Source: an uncultured Lachnospiraceae bacterium (GTDB lineage: Bacteria; Bacillota; Clostridia; Lachnospirales; Lachnospiraceae). From it: a DNA stretch of 64,000 bases. The position numbers and the translations under genes are program-made. Location of the stretch: contig CABUPO010000002.1 in NCBI GenBank assembly GCA_902493385.1, forward strand, positions 248,001 to 312,000, given 5' to 3'. Under the pieces are notes generated by a model. It was given only the letters and a program-made list of their open reading frames with translations. It had not been told where the DNA came from and ran no database searches. Below, one piece after another: positions 9,908 through 19,132 of the stretch (position 1 is its first letter; every line of letters starts with the position of its first letter).

Positions 9908-11578
9908 ATGGATTACAGATACCTGCTTTTAATACCGTTATTGATTATAATTATAGTGTGCAAAGCTATATATGACTCTTTTGCTGAAAAAAAGAAAACG
10001 GCAGCCATGCTTTTAAATAACTGGGGGAAGATTTCCGATAAGGAATACGCTGCCGGAAAATATGAGTCTATACAGAAGTATTACGAATCAATACGTGAAG
10101 ATAATGATGTAGATGATATAACATGGAATGACCTTGATATGGACGATATATATATGCTTCTTGACAGTACACAGTCGTCTATGGGCGAGGAGATGCTTTA
10201 TGCGTGCCTTAGAAAACCTCTTTTTTCTGCAGAAGAAATATATTACCGTGATAAAATAATAGATTATTTTATGAAAAATGAAGATGATAGAATTACGGTA
10301 CAGAGCAAGTTCAGGATTATAGGCAGCAACAGGAATGTTTCTTTTTATGAATTTTTTTCAAGGCTTAAGAATGTAAAGAAGGAAAGCAATCTATACCACT
10401 ATATTATAGATATAGCATGGATACTGGGAATAGCTCTGTTATTTGTCAATACGGCTACAGCGGTTACTATATTTGTAGTAAACGTAGCCGTATCAATTAT
10501 TCTTTATTATAAGAGAAAGTCTCAGATAGAATCATATTATTCAATACTTAATTATGTACTGAAAATGTTATACTGCGCTAAAAAGCTTTCAGATATCAAT
10601 ATACCGGTAATTAAAAAGGAGCTTGACGATATTAAAAATATATATGGGAAATTGTCGTCCTTCAGAAGAATGTCAGGCGTCGTTCTTAATCCAAACGGCG
10701 GCAGTTTACTTGACATTGTATTGGATTATGCAAGGATGCTGACGCATATAGACCTTATAAAGTTTAACAATATGCTTGGTACTATAACTAAAAGGCATGA
10801 CGAGCTTCTTAAGCTGCATAATATCATAGGTTTTCTTGATGTAATGATTGCGGTGGGCTCGTATCGTGAAATGTGTGGCGGAAACGGCTGGTGCGTTCCG
10901 GATATTACAGCTGGTGAAGCGTCTGTAGAAGTCCGGGATATATATCATCCTGTGCTCGATAAGCCTGTTTATAACAGTATCAGTTCTAAAGGCGGCATAC
11001 TTATCACAGGCTCTAATGCGTCCGGAAAGTCGACATTTTTGAAGTCTGTAGCAATAAATGCAATACTTGCCCAGACTATTGCAACTGTAAATGCATCTTT
11101 TTACAGAGCGGCGTGTTTCAGAATTATGACGTCGATGGCTCTTAAGGATAACCTTGTTAATAACCAGAGTTATTTTATTGTGGAAATTATGTCTCTTAGA
11201 AGAATCCTTAAGGCTGTGGGTAAGACTCCGGTGTTATGCTGTATAGACGAGGTGCTTCGCGGAACCAATACTGTAGAACGTATAGCCGCGTCAAGCGAGA
11301 TTCTTAAAAAGCTTAATGATGAGGGCGTAATATGTTTCGCTGCGACGCATGATATCGAGCTTGCCAGAATACTGGGCAGACATTACACTAATTATCATTT
11401 TCAGGAAAAAATTGAAGATGACGAGATAATATTTGACTATACTCTATATGAGGGATGTTCTGTTACTAAAAATGCGATAAAGCTTCTTGGCCTGTTAGAA
11501 TATGAAAAAGAAGTTGTTGATTTGGCGGCAGGACTTGCAGATACGTTTGAAAAAACGGGAATATGGCCCGAAATATAA
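9908..11578 (+). CDS. Membrane-anchored MutS-like ATPase
   Basis: This protein has a MutS-family ATPase domain without mismatch-recognition domains. A hydrophobic segment at residues 3-20 and a pair near residues 170-200 indicate membrane anchoring. The C-terminal ATPase carries the P-loop GSNASGKSTFLKS near residue 368, the DNLVNNQSYF element, the Walker B CCIDEVLRGTN and the switch segment ATHDIELA. This is the stand-alone MutS-related group found widely in Firmicutes, whose job is not established; it is not MutS1 and lacks the MutS2 Smr nuclease. AAAGGAG precedes ATG. Confidence 0.85.
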   Translation: MDYRYLLLIPLLIIIIVCKAIYDSFAEKKKTAAMLLNNWGKISDKEYAAGKYESIQKYYESIREDNDVDDITWNDLDMDDIYMLLDSTQSSMGEEMLYACLRKPLFSAEEIYYRDKIIDYFMKNEDDRITVQSKFRIIGSNRNVSFYEFFSRLKNVKKESNLYHYIIDIAWILGIALLFVNTATAVTIFVVNVAVSIILYYKRKSQIESYYSILNYVLKMLYCAKKLSDINIPVIKKELDDIKNIYGKLSSFRRMSGVVLNPNGGSLLDIVLDYARMLTHIDLIKFNNMLGTITKRHDELLKLHNIIGFLDVMIAVGSYREMCGGNGWCVPDITAGEASVEVRDIYHPVLDKPVYNSISSKGGILITGSNASGKSTFLKSVAINAILAQTIATVNASFYRAACFRIMTSMALKDNLVNNQSYFIVEIMSLRRILKAVGKTPVLCCIDEVLRGTNTVERIAASSEILKKLNDEGVICFAATHDIELARILGRHYTNYHFQEKIEDDEIIFDYTLYEGCSVTKNAIKLLGLLEYEKEVVDLAAGLADTFEKTGIWPEI

Positions 11579-11648
11579 TAAAAATGAATAATTATCATGC
11601 AAATGGCAACAATAAGAATGATAATACTTTGAGACGAGGTGTATTTTC

Positions 11649-12299
11649 GTGGATAAGAAGAAAAGCGTTCTTATTGGTTCAGTTACATTGGCGTTCTGTA
11701 TTTTTGCCATTGCGGTTTTGGCATATAACGTTCATACTCTTTCTGAGAAGGAAGACGATGATATTAATAATAACTCAAGAGCAAGAGCTTCATATGCTAC
11801 AATGAAGCCGTCTGAGGCTTCTGATAACAGTGACTCAGGCGCGTCTGAAAAGATAACGGGAGATACAAGGTATTTTTTACAGACATATTATGTAAATGCA
11901 GACAAGCATGATAATCTTACTGAAAAAGAGTATAACGTGCCGTCAAGATTTATAACATATGATAAGGATAAGCTGCAGGAATATATTGACGGTTATATGG
12001 AAAATATGCCTCTTTCAGAATACCTTGACGGACTTATTTCATATGAAATAATTGATTTCTCTAAAAATTCGGTTGTGCTTCGTAAGACATATGCTTCAGA
12101 CTGGAATGAGAATGAATATTATATTTGTGATGTGAACGGTGAAGTAGTTGTATATTACAGTGATAAATCCACCATATACGAGTATACCGGCATAAGGACA
12201 GAGAACCTTGGTGAAGATGAGCAGATAAGAATACGTATAGGGTATTTTGTGTCTGATGAGGAAGAGCTTTATTCTCTGCTTGAAAGTTATTCAAGCTGA
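11649..12299 (+). CDS. Membrane-anchored BofC-like C-terminal domain protein
   Basis: This 216-residue protein has one N-terminal transmembrane segment (about residues 6-26), a Ser/Asp-rich linker and an extracytoplasmic domain. The C-terminal part (CDVNGEVVVYYSD, IYEYTGIRTENLGEDEQ, then SDEEELYSLLESYSS) resembles the BofC C-terminal domain found in many clostridial proteins. The start is GTG at 11649, with GAGGTG 7 bases upstream. BofC in Bacillus modulates SpoIVB signalling in sporulation; transferring that role here is inference. Confidence 0.6.
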   Translation: MDKKKSVLIGSVTLAFCIFAIAVLAYNVHTLSEKEDDDINNNSRARASYATMKPSEASDNSDSGASEKITGDTRYFLQTYYVNADKHDNLTEKEYNVPSRFITYDKDKLQEYIDGYMENMPLSEYLDGLISYEIIDFSKNSVVLRKTYASDWNENEYYICDVNGEVVVYYSDKSTIYEYTGIRTENLGEDEQIRIRIGYFVSDEEELYSLLESYSS

Positions 12300-12316
12300 A
12301 TTGGGGAGGAAACTTT

Positions 12317-13555
12317 ATGTATAAAGCAGATGTTGTGATAATAGGCGCCGGAGCCTCAGGGCTTAGCGCCGCTTATCATATTGCAAAAACGACGGGCAAA
12401 GGAGCAGAAATTTATGTGCTTGAGCATAAAGACCGGCCCGCAAAGAAAATACTTGCGACAGGTAACGGAAGATGTAATTTTACAAACGACGTTATTGATA
12501 AGGAAAGCTTTCGCGGACATAATCCTGAATTTGCCTACAATCTTATTAAAAAATATGATAAGGAATGGCTTATCTCATTTTTCAGGGAAATTGGAATTGT
12601 ACATACATGTATTAATGGATATTATTATCCGCATTCGCTGCAGGCGGCGACGGTAAGCAGCTCATTTTTGTCAGCGCTTAAAAGATATGGCGTACATATA
12701 ATTACAGATGTACATGCAGATAATATATATTATTCAGACGACAGATATATTGTAACGGCAGATAATGTAAAATACAGCGCGAGGTATGTCGTACTTGCTT
12801 TAGGTGGGAAATCCTATACGCCTCTTGGAGCGGACGGTTCAGGTTACAGGCTTGCAAAAAATATGGGTCACAAGGTTATGGATACATTTCCCGCTTTATG
12901 CGGACTTTTGCTTAAAGGCATGAATTTTAAAAGAGCAGGCGGAGTAAGGGTAAAAGGACATATAAAGCTGTTATATGAAAATAAAGTTTTGTCAGAAAGC
13001 AGCGGTGAGCTGCAGTTTACTGATTACGGACTTTCAGGCATACCTGTATTTCAGATAAGCAGATATGCTTCGGATATTATTAACAGCGGCGGAAGCTGTG
13101 TGCTTGAGGCAGATATTATTCCAGATTACAGTAAGGACGAGCTGTTTAATATATTTTCTGAGATAATACATAATAATCCTGAAAAAAACTTGGCGTCGGT
13201 TTTAAATGCTTTTATTCCTGTCAAGCTAAGCGAAGCGCTAATACATGACTTAAATATTAAAAATGTGCATGATTTGTGCGGCAGTATAAAGAGCATACGT
13301 TTTGCGGTTAAGGATATCATGCCGTTTGATAAGGCTCAGGTTACAGCGGGCGGAGTTGATGTAAGCGAGATAGAAAACGATACTATGCAGTCAAAGCTTT
13401 GCAGCGGACTTTACATAACAGGCGAGCTTTTGGATATCGACGGAAACTGCGGGGGATATAACCTGCATTTTGCATTTGCATCAGGTGCGTGCGCGGGAAT
13501 TCATATTGGAGGCAGAATAATAGATGGTAATAAGAATAAGCCAGTTAAAAATTGA
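12317..13555 (+). CDS. HI0933/BaiN-family flavoprotein oxidoreductase
   Basis: This is a 412-residue FAD protein. The dinucleotide-binding motif VVIIGAGASGLSAAY is at the N-terminus, and KKILATGNGRCNFTN, diagnostic of the HI0933 family (YhiN, BaiN), is near residue 49. The C-terminal glycine-rich GELLDIDGNCGGYNLHFAFASG closes the FAD site. Some members act on bile-acid intermediates, but the substrate here is unknown. GGGGAGG precedes ATG. It overlaps the next flavoprotein gene by 32 bases, suggesting an operon. Confidence 0.88.
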   Translation: MYKADVVIIGAGASGLSAAYHIAKTTGKGAEIYVLEHKDRPAKKILATGNGRCNFTNDVIDKESFRGHNPEFAYNLIKKYDKEWLISFFREIGIVHTCINGYYYPHSLQAATVSSSFLSALKRYGVHIITDVHADNIYYSDDRYIVTADNVKYSARYVVLALGGKSYTPLGADGSGYRLAKNMGHKVMDTFPALCGLLLKGMNFKRAGGVRVKGHIKLLYENKVLSESSGELQFTDYGLSGIPVFQISRYASDIINSGGSCVLEADIIPDYSKDELFNIFSEIIHNNPEKNLASVLNAFIPVKLSEALIHDLNIKNVHDLCGSIKSIRFAVKDIMPFDKAQVTAGGVDVSEIENDTMQSKLCSGLYITGELLDIDGNCGGYNLHFAFASGACAGIHIGGRIIDGNKNKPVKN

Positions 13556-15179
13556 TATAAAGGAACTTAATGAGCCGAACAAAAAAGGACTTGTAAGCAA
13601 AGAAGAGGAACGGATTATTCATAAAAAGCTTTGCAGGCTTTTTATGGTCGGAGACAGCGCTCCTTTAGATATAACTATCAGAAAGAAATCAATTGACGCA
13701 AGAAAAAAACATAATATCAGTTATACATATACTATAGACGTTTTGCTTCCGATAAAGGGCGTGCCTTATGAACACATACAGAAGATTATAAAAAAGCTTA
13801 AGGGAAAAGCGCAGATAGCAGATGAAAATAAACATAAATTTTCGCCCTTTTATAAACATGTGGATAAAAGCATGCGGCCTCCTGTTATATGCGGCGCCGG
13901 TCCGGCGGGATTGTTTGCTGCATATATTCTTGCGCTTAACGGAGCAAAACCTGTTCTTATTGAGCAGGGCAGCAGCATAAGTGAGAGAGTAAAGCAGGTG
14001 AATGATTTCTGGCAGGGAAAAAATGAGCTTAATCCTTATTCAAATGTAAGTTTCGGAGAAGGAGGCGCGGGAACCTTTTCTGACGGTAAGCTTAATACGT
14101 CGGTTAAAGATACGTTCGGACGTATAGAATATATTAAAAAGGTATTTACCGAGTGCGGCGCGCCGCCTGAAATTATGTATATGGCAAAGCCTCATATAGG
14201 TACGGACAGGCTCAGGGGAGTTATAGTTAATATAAGAAATGAGATTATAAAGCATGGGGGAGAGGTGCATTTTGATACAAAGCTTACCTCCCTCAGATAT
14301 AATGCTTCCGGTATATCGGGAATAGAAGTTACTGATACAAGAACAGGATTAAAACGTAATATAGACTGCAGTATACTTATTCTTGCTACGGGACACAGCG
14401 CAAGAGATATATACACTATGTTAAAAAACCGGGTAAGAATGAGCAGCAAGGATTTTGCGGTAGGGCTTCGTATGCAGCATAAGCAGTCGTATATTGACAA
14501 TCTCCAGTATAAGGAATATAGAAAAATGCTTCCGCCTGCTGATTATTCTGTAGTTTATCATACAAAGTCAGGCAGGGCGGTGTATTCGTTCTGTATGTGT
14601 CCGGGAGGTTATGTAGTAAACGCGTCGTCCGAGAAAGAGCATCTTGTTGTAAACGGCATGAGCGATTATAAAAGAGACTCGGATAATGCTAACAGCGCAA
14701 TAGTGGTTAATGTGACAAAGGAGGATTTTGCTTCGGACGACGTTCTTTCCGGAATGGAATTTCAGAGGCGGCTTGAAAAGGCAGCGTATATGCTGGCGGG
14801 AGGAAGGATTCCGTGCCAGACTTACGATGATTATAAAAATAATGCTGTTTCGTGCAATAATGCTGATATAAAGCCGGTTAATAAAGGGGCTTCTGAATAC
14901 GCCAATGTAAGAAGCATACTTCCTGAGTATATTAACGAGTCAATAATAGAAGCGATGGAGCATTTTAATGAGGTTATGACTGGATTTTCGGAAAATGTGC
15001 TTATGTGCGGAGTTGAGACAAGGACTTCCGCGCCTGTAAGAATAGAAAGGGATGAAACGCTGCAGACAGATATCCGGGGAATTATTCCGTGCGGCGAAGG
15101 GGCAGGATATGCGGGAGGAATAATGTCTGCGGCGGCAGACGGTATAAAAGCAGCGTTTGCGGCACTTGATTTGATGTAG
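13524..15179 (+). CDS. FAD-dependent dehydrogenase of the COG2509 type
   Basis: This 551-residue protein has a small alpha/beta N-terminal domain (about residues 1-100). An FAD-binding core follows with CGAGPAGLFAAYILA near residue 123, the conserved FGEGGAGTFSDGKL, and the C-terminal GEGAGYAGGIMSAAADG. The ATG at 13524 lies within the previous gene, with GGAGG 11 bases upstream, so translation is probably coupled. The family is often called uncharacterised FAD-dependent dehydrogenase; no substrate can be named. Confidence 0.85.
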   Translation: MVIRISQLKIDIKELNEPNKKGLVSKEEERIIHKKLCRLFMVGDSAPLDITIRKKSIDARKKHNISYTYTIDVLLPIKGVPYEHIQKIIKKLKGKAQIADENKHKFSPFYKHVDKSMRPPVICGAGPAGLFAAYILALNGAKPVLIEQGSSISERVKQVNDFWQGKNELNPYSNVSFGEGGAGTFSDGKLNTSVKDTFGRIEYIKKVFTECGAPPEIMYMAKPHIGTDRLRGVIVNIRNEIIKHGGEVHFDTKLTSLRYNASGISGIEVTDTRTGLKRNIDCSILILATGHSARDIYTMLKNRVRMSSKDFAVGLRMQHKQSYIDNLQYKEYRKMLPPADYSVVYHTKSGRAVYSFCMCPGGYVVNASSEKEHLVVNGMSDYKRDSDNANSAIVVNVTKEDFASDDVLSGMEFQRRLEKAAYMLAGGRIPCQTYDDYKNNAVSCNNADIKPVNKGASEYANVRSILPEYINESIIEAMEHFNEVMTGFSENVLMCGVETRTSAPVRIERDETLQTDIRGIIPCGEGAGYAGGIMSAAADGIKAAFAALDLM

Positions 15180-15234
15180 ATAATACACTATAATAATTTG
15201 GTCGACATTATAAACATGAATAAAGGATAGATAC

Positions 15235-16044
15235 ATGGGCGAGTTAAGGAAGAATTTGAAGAACAAGAAAAGAATTGTGGTTAAAATCGGAACGACTACG
15301 ATAACACATGCGGATACGGGGAAGCTTGACCTTATAAAGCTTGAAAAGCTTGTAAGAGTGCTTACAAATATCCGTAATCAGGGCAGAGAGATTGTGCTTG
15401 TTTCATCAGGCGCCATAGCTGTTGGAAGACAGGCAATAGGACTCGTTAAAAAGCCTGAGATTAAGTCTGTAAAACAGGCGTGCGCCGCTATAGGTCAGGC
15501 AAGGCTTATGATGGTTTACCAAAAGCTTTTTGCTGAGTATAATCAGATGACGGCTCAGGTTCTTATGACAAAATATACAATTGAAAATAAAGAAAGCAGG
15601 CACAATGCATGTTCAACGCTTACAGAGCTTCTTAATATGGGAGTTATACCTATTGTTAATGAGAATGATACCGTTGCGACTGACGAGCTTGACTTTGGAG
15701 ACAACGACACGCTGTCGGCGCTGGTTGTTTCTTTGATTGAAGCAGACCTTCTTATACTGCTTTCAGACATTGACGGACTTTATTCAGACGACCCTCATAA
15801 TAATCCTGACGCAGAATTTATCAGCTATGTTGATAAGCTGGATGAAAGGCTGTTAAGCATGGCAAAGGGCTCGGCAAGTATATCAGGAACCGGAGGCATG
15901 GAAAGCAAGCTTTCCGCAGCAAAGATATCATCTGAATCAGGCGCGGATATGATTATTGCTAACGGAAAAGACGTATATGTTCTTGATGAAATTATTTCAG
16001 GAGCCGATATAGGCACATATTTTAATCTTTGCGGCAGAAAGTGA
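15235..16044 (+). CDS. proB: Glutamate 5-kinase
   Basis: ProB phosphorylates glutamate, the first step of proline synthesis. At 269 residues it is the short form: the amino acid kinase domain only, with no PUA domain. Recognisable stretches are VVKIGTTTIT, VSSGAIAVGRQAIG, NENDTVATDELDFGDNDTLSA and GTGGMESKLSAAK. It heads a tight cluster with a DUF896 gene, MTHFS and proA. Feedback control by proline is usual for the family but cannot be seen in the sequence. Confidence 0.96.
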   Translation: MGELRKNLKNKKRIVVKIGTTTITHADTGKLDLIKLEKLVRVLTNIRNQGREIVLVSSGAIAVGRQAIGLVKKPEIKSVKQACAAIGQARLMMVYQKLFAEYNQMTAQVLMTKYTIENKESRHNACSTLTELLNMGVIPIVNENDTVATDELDFGDNDTLSALVVSLIEADLLILLSDIDGLYSDDPHNNPDAEFISYVDKLDERLLSMAKGSASISGTGGMESKLSAAKISSESGADMIIANGKDVYVLDEIISGADIGTYFNLCGRK

Positions 16045-16053
16045 GAAGAGGAT

Positions 16054-16275
16054 ATGAACCAGACAGATATAGCAAGAATTAATGAATTATACCACAGGCA
16101 GAAGACATGCGGTCTTACAGATGAAGAAAAAGAAGAGCAGAAAGAATTGAGAAGAGCTTATATTGAGAGCGTAAAAAGGAACATGAGAGCGAATCTTGAC
16201 AATGTTTCAGTCGTAAATGAAGACGGAAGCATATCAAAGCTTTCGGATATAAGAAAAAAGCATAATAAGAGGTAA
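16054..16275 (+). CDS. DUF896 (YnzC-like) small protein
   Basis: This 73-residue protein has the DUF896 pattern: an N-terminal helical pair with ARINELYHRQK and LTDEEKEEQKELRRAYIE, then IESVKRNMRANLDNVSV. It is small, charged and cytoplasmic. Its Bacillus relative YnzC lies next to an SOS gene, but the function is unknown. It sits between proB (9 bases upstream) and MTHFS (5 bases downstream), so it is co-transcribed with them. Confidence 0.85.
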   Translation: MNQTDIARINELYHRQKTCGLTDEEKEEQKELRRAYIESVKRNMRANLDNVSVVNEDGSISKLSDIRKKHNKR

Positions 16276-16280
16276 TACAT

Positions 16281-16886
16281 ATGGACGTGGCGTCTAAGCC
16301 GGAACTGCGGAAACAAATGCTGGGTAAAAGAAAGCTTATTACCCCGCTAAAAGCATCTGAGGCAGGAAAGAGCATTGCAGATTTGCTTGCCGGGATAATT
16401 TCAGAAAAAAAGGGCAAAAGTCTGATATTATCGTTTGCCTCATATAAAAATGAGCCGGACACGGATGTGATTTTTGATATAATACACAGCCGTTTCAGGG
16501 ATATATGCATAGCGTATCCAAGAGTTTTGGACGACGGTGTGAATATGGAGTATTATATAACTGGCTGCGTTAATGATTTGATACCGGGATATAAAGGGAT
16601 AAGAGAACCAAAGGCCCTTTCCGAAAATCACGTTGATATTAATATAGTATTGCCTGAATATGATAATGTATATGTTTTAGTCCCCGGACTTGCGTTTGAC
16701 AAAAGAGGTTACAGAGCAGGTTATGGCGGAGGCTTTTACGACAGGTACCTTAAAAGATTAAACGGAATATTTATTGGAATATGCTATGATTTTCAGTATA
16801 TTGAAGATGTAAATATTAAGACGGATGTATATGATGTGTGCTGTGATTATATTATTACAGACAGGAGAATTATAAGGAGAGTGTAA
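16281..16886 (+). CDS. 5-formyltetrahydrofolate cyclo-ligase
   Basis: This enzyme converts 5-formyl-THF to 5,10-methenyl-THF with ATP, recycling a folate storage form. The 201-residue length is normal. The diagnostic C-terminal motif [16 protein letters not shown] is present near residue 140, along with [11 protein letters not shown] before it. It is embedded between DUF896 and proA with a 1-base gap to proA, a grouping that has no obvious pathway logic but is tightly packed. Confidence 0.93.
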   Translation: MDVASKPELRKQMLGKRKLITPLKASEAGKSIADLLAGIISEKKGKSLILSFASYKNEPDTDVIFDIIHSRFRDICIAYPRVLDDGVNMEYYITGCVNDLIPGYKGIREPKALSENHVDINIVLPEYDNVYVLVPGLAFDKRGYRAGYGGGFYDRYLKRLNGIFIGICYDFQYIEDVNIKTDVYDVCCDYIITDRRIIRRV

Positions 16887-16887
16887 T

Positions 16888-18138
16888 ATGGATTTAACAG
16901 TTATAGGAAAAGAAGCAAAAGCAGCTTCACGTATACTTGGCAGGCTTGGTGCATCTGAAAAGAACAGGGGGCTCAGAGCGGTAGCAGACGCACTTGTGAA
17001 TAAAGACAACATTAAAAGGATTATTGCCGCTAACCAGGCAGATATTGATAATGCGGTGGGTAACAACATGAAAGAGGCGTTAATAGACAGACTAAGGCTT
17101 ACAGAGGACAGAATTAATGATATGGCGCACGGACTTATGCAGATTGCAGAGCTTCCTGACCCTGTCGGAGAGGTGCTCGGCATTAAAATACGTCCAAACG
17201 GTCTTAGAATCGGTGAAAAAAGAGTTCCGCTCGGAGTCGTAGGAATCATATATGAATCAAGACCGAACGTAACCTCCGACGCATTCGGATTATGCTTTAA
17301 AACAGGTAATGCAGTTATTCTGCGCGGCGGAAGCGACGCTGTTAATTCCAATATTGCAATAGTAAGAATTATCAGGGAGGCTCTTTCGGAATGCGGAATG
17401 CCAGAAGAAAGTGTAAGCCTTATAGAAGATACGAGCAGAAAGACCGCAGAAGAATTTATGAGGCTTAACAGGTATGTGGACGTGCTTATTCCGCGCGGCG
17501 GAGCAGGACTTATAAAGACTGTTGTTGAAAAAGCTAATATACCTGTTATAGAGACAGGCACGGGCAACTGCCATATATATGTTGATGAAAGCGCAGATAT
17601 CGATATGGCTGTCGATATAATAGATAATGCAAAGACACAGCGCCTTGGGGTATGCAATGCATGCGAATCCCTGCTTATTCACAGCAGAATACTTAACGAC
17701 GTACTGCCTCCTTTATGCAGACGCTTAAGAGAGAAAAATATTGAGCTTCGCATGGATAAAAGGGCGCTTGGTATTGTTAAAGACGGAATTTCTGCGACAG
17801 ATGAGGACTGGGGAAAAGAGTATCTTGACGCAATTATATCAATAAAGACAGTTGACAGTATCGACGAGGCTATAGAGCATATTAATACTTATAATACAGG
17901 ACATTCCGAATCCATTATTACGAATGACTATAATAACGCGCAGAGGTTTCTTGATGAAATAGACGCGGCGGCAGTATATGTAAACGCTTCAACAAGATTT
18001 ACAGACGGGTTTGAATTTGGATTCGGAGCTGAAATTGGAATAAGCACGCAAAAGCTCCATGCGCGTGGCCCTATGGGGCTTTTGGCGCTTACAACTACAA
18101 AATATATAATTTACGGAGACGGACAGATAAGAAAATAA
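16888..18138 (+). CDS. proA: Gamma-glutamyl phosphate reductase
   Basis: ProA reduces gamma-glutamyl phosphate to glutamate semialdehyde with NADPH, the second step of proline synthesis after ProB in the same operon. At 416 residues it is full length. The catalytic Cys lies in [11 protein letters not shown] (about residue 256). Other family blocks are [26 protein letters not shown] and the C-terminal [28 protein letters not shown] precedes ATG. Confidence 0.97.
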   Translation: MDLTVIGKEAKAASRILGRLGASEKNRGLRAVADALVNKDNIKRIIAANQADIDNAVGNNMKEALIDRLRLTEDRINDMAHGLMQIAELPDPVGEVLGIKIRPNGLRIGEKRVPLGVVGIIYESRPNVTSDAFGLCFKTGNAVILRGGSDAVNSNIAIVRIIREALSECGMPEESVSLIEDTSRKTAEEFMRLNRYVDVLIPRGGAGLIKTVVEKANIPVIETGTGNCHIYVDESADIDMAVDIIDNAKTQRLGVCNACESLLIHSRILNDVLPPLCRRLREKNIELRMDKRALGIVKDGISATDEDWGKEYLDAIISIKTVDSIDEAIEHINTYNTGHSESIITNDYNNAQRFLDEIDAAAVYVNASTRFTDGFEFGFGAEIGISTQKLHARGPMGLLALTTTKYIIYGDGQIRK

Positions 18139-18199
18139 TTAGTATATTTTCATGCTGGTAACTGTATAATTTAAGGCAGACTTTTTTCAGGGAGGCATT

Positions 18200-19009
18200 A
18201 TGGATTATTACAGTTACCAGAATATGATTTCTGACGCCCTGTTGCTTCAAAAGAAGTACGGCGGTCTTATAGAGTGTGAAACTATCGGTTATTCAGTGCA
18301 GCGCAGAAAAATTATCATGCTCATTATGGGCTGTGGGTACAAAACGGTATTTCTTACCGGAGGTATCCACGCAAGAGAGAGCGTGAACACAAAGTTTCTT
18401 ATGATGCTTATATCATATTATGCGGAAAAATATTACGGAAAAGATATATTTAACCGTTACAGCTTTAATATAGTTCCGCTTGTCAATCCCGACGGTTATT
18501 CTATGGCGATGTCGGATGATTCCAAAAAAGAATATAAATGCAATTATAATAACGTAGATATTAACCGTAATTTCCCTTCTGTATTTTATAAAAGGGGAGG
18601 CGCAGCGGGGCCGTCTGCCGCATCAGAGCCTGAAACAAAAGCGCTTATGATGGCGTTTAAAAGCCATCCGTCGATAATGTATCTTGATTTTCATTCACGT
18701 GGTGAATGTATATATTATTACAGACAGGCAATGAACAGCAGATATAATGAAAGACAGCATATTATAGCAAATGAGCTTAAAGCATGCACAGGCTACAGTC
18801 TTGTGCAGCCGGAAAACGAGATAGATATTGGTGATACCGGCGGTAATTCTGTTCATTATTATTCCGAAAAATTCGGAATGCCGGCGTTTACTATAGAGAC
18901 TACACCGGAGGATACGGCCTTTCCTATGGATGTAAGGCTTGCAGAAGAGCTGTTTGAAAGAATGAAGGATATATTACTTGATATTGTGTCGATATGTGAC
19001 TCTGAATAA
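18200..19009 (+). CDS. M14-family zinc carboxypeptidase
   Basis: This is a 269-residue metallopeptidase. Zinc ligands are visible as H57 and E60 (GGIHARES) and H165 (YLDFHSRGE). Catalytic E233 lies in FTIETTPE, and substrate-binding NPDGY and DINRNFP are near residues 96-125. No signal peptide or LysM repeat is seen, so it is probably cytoplasmic. By size and sequence it resembles gamma-D-glutamyl-diaminopimelate peptidases that act on muropeptides, but this is inference. A GGGAGG ribosome binding site precedes ATG. Confidence 0.85.
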   Translation: MDYYSYQNMISDALLLQKKYGGLIECETIGYSVQRRKIIMLIMGCGYKTVFLTGGIHARESVNTKFLMMLISYYAEKYYGKDIFNRYSFNIVPLVNPDGYSMAMSDDSKKEYKCNYNNVDINRNFPSVFYKRGGAAGPSAASEPETKALMMAFKSHPSIMYLDFHSRGECIYYYRQAMNSRYNERQHIIANELKACTGYSLVQPENEIDIGDTGGNSVHYYSEKFGMPAFTIETTPEDTAFPMDVRLAEELFERMKDILLDIVSICDSE

Positions 19010-19036
19010 GTTTTATAGCATTTTGTAATTTAGGTA

Positions 19037-19063
19037 TTGACATGAGTAAGGTTCTGCTATACT
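19037..19063 (+). promoter_or_regulatory. Promoter of the ABC exporter operon
   Basis: TTGACA at 19037-19042 and TATACT at 19058-19063 are separated by 15 bases. TG at 19055-19056 makes an extended -10, which would compensate for the short spacer. It lies 70 bases before the GTG start. Confidence 0.65.
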
Positions 19064-19132
19064 ATTAATAAAGTTTTCGTGTGCGCCCACGAAACATATG
19101 TATAAGGAAACGATTTTAGGAGGAGAACTAAA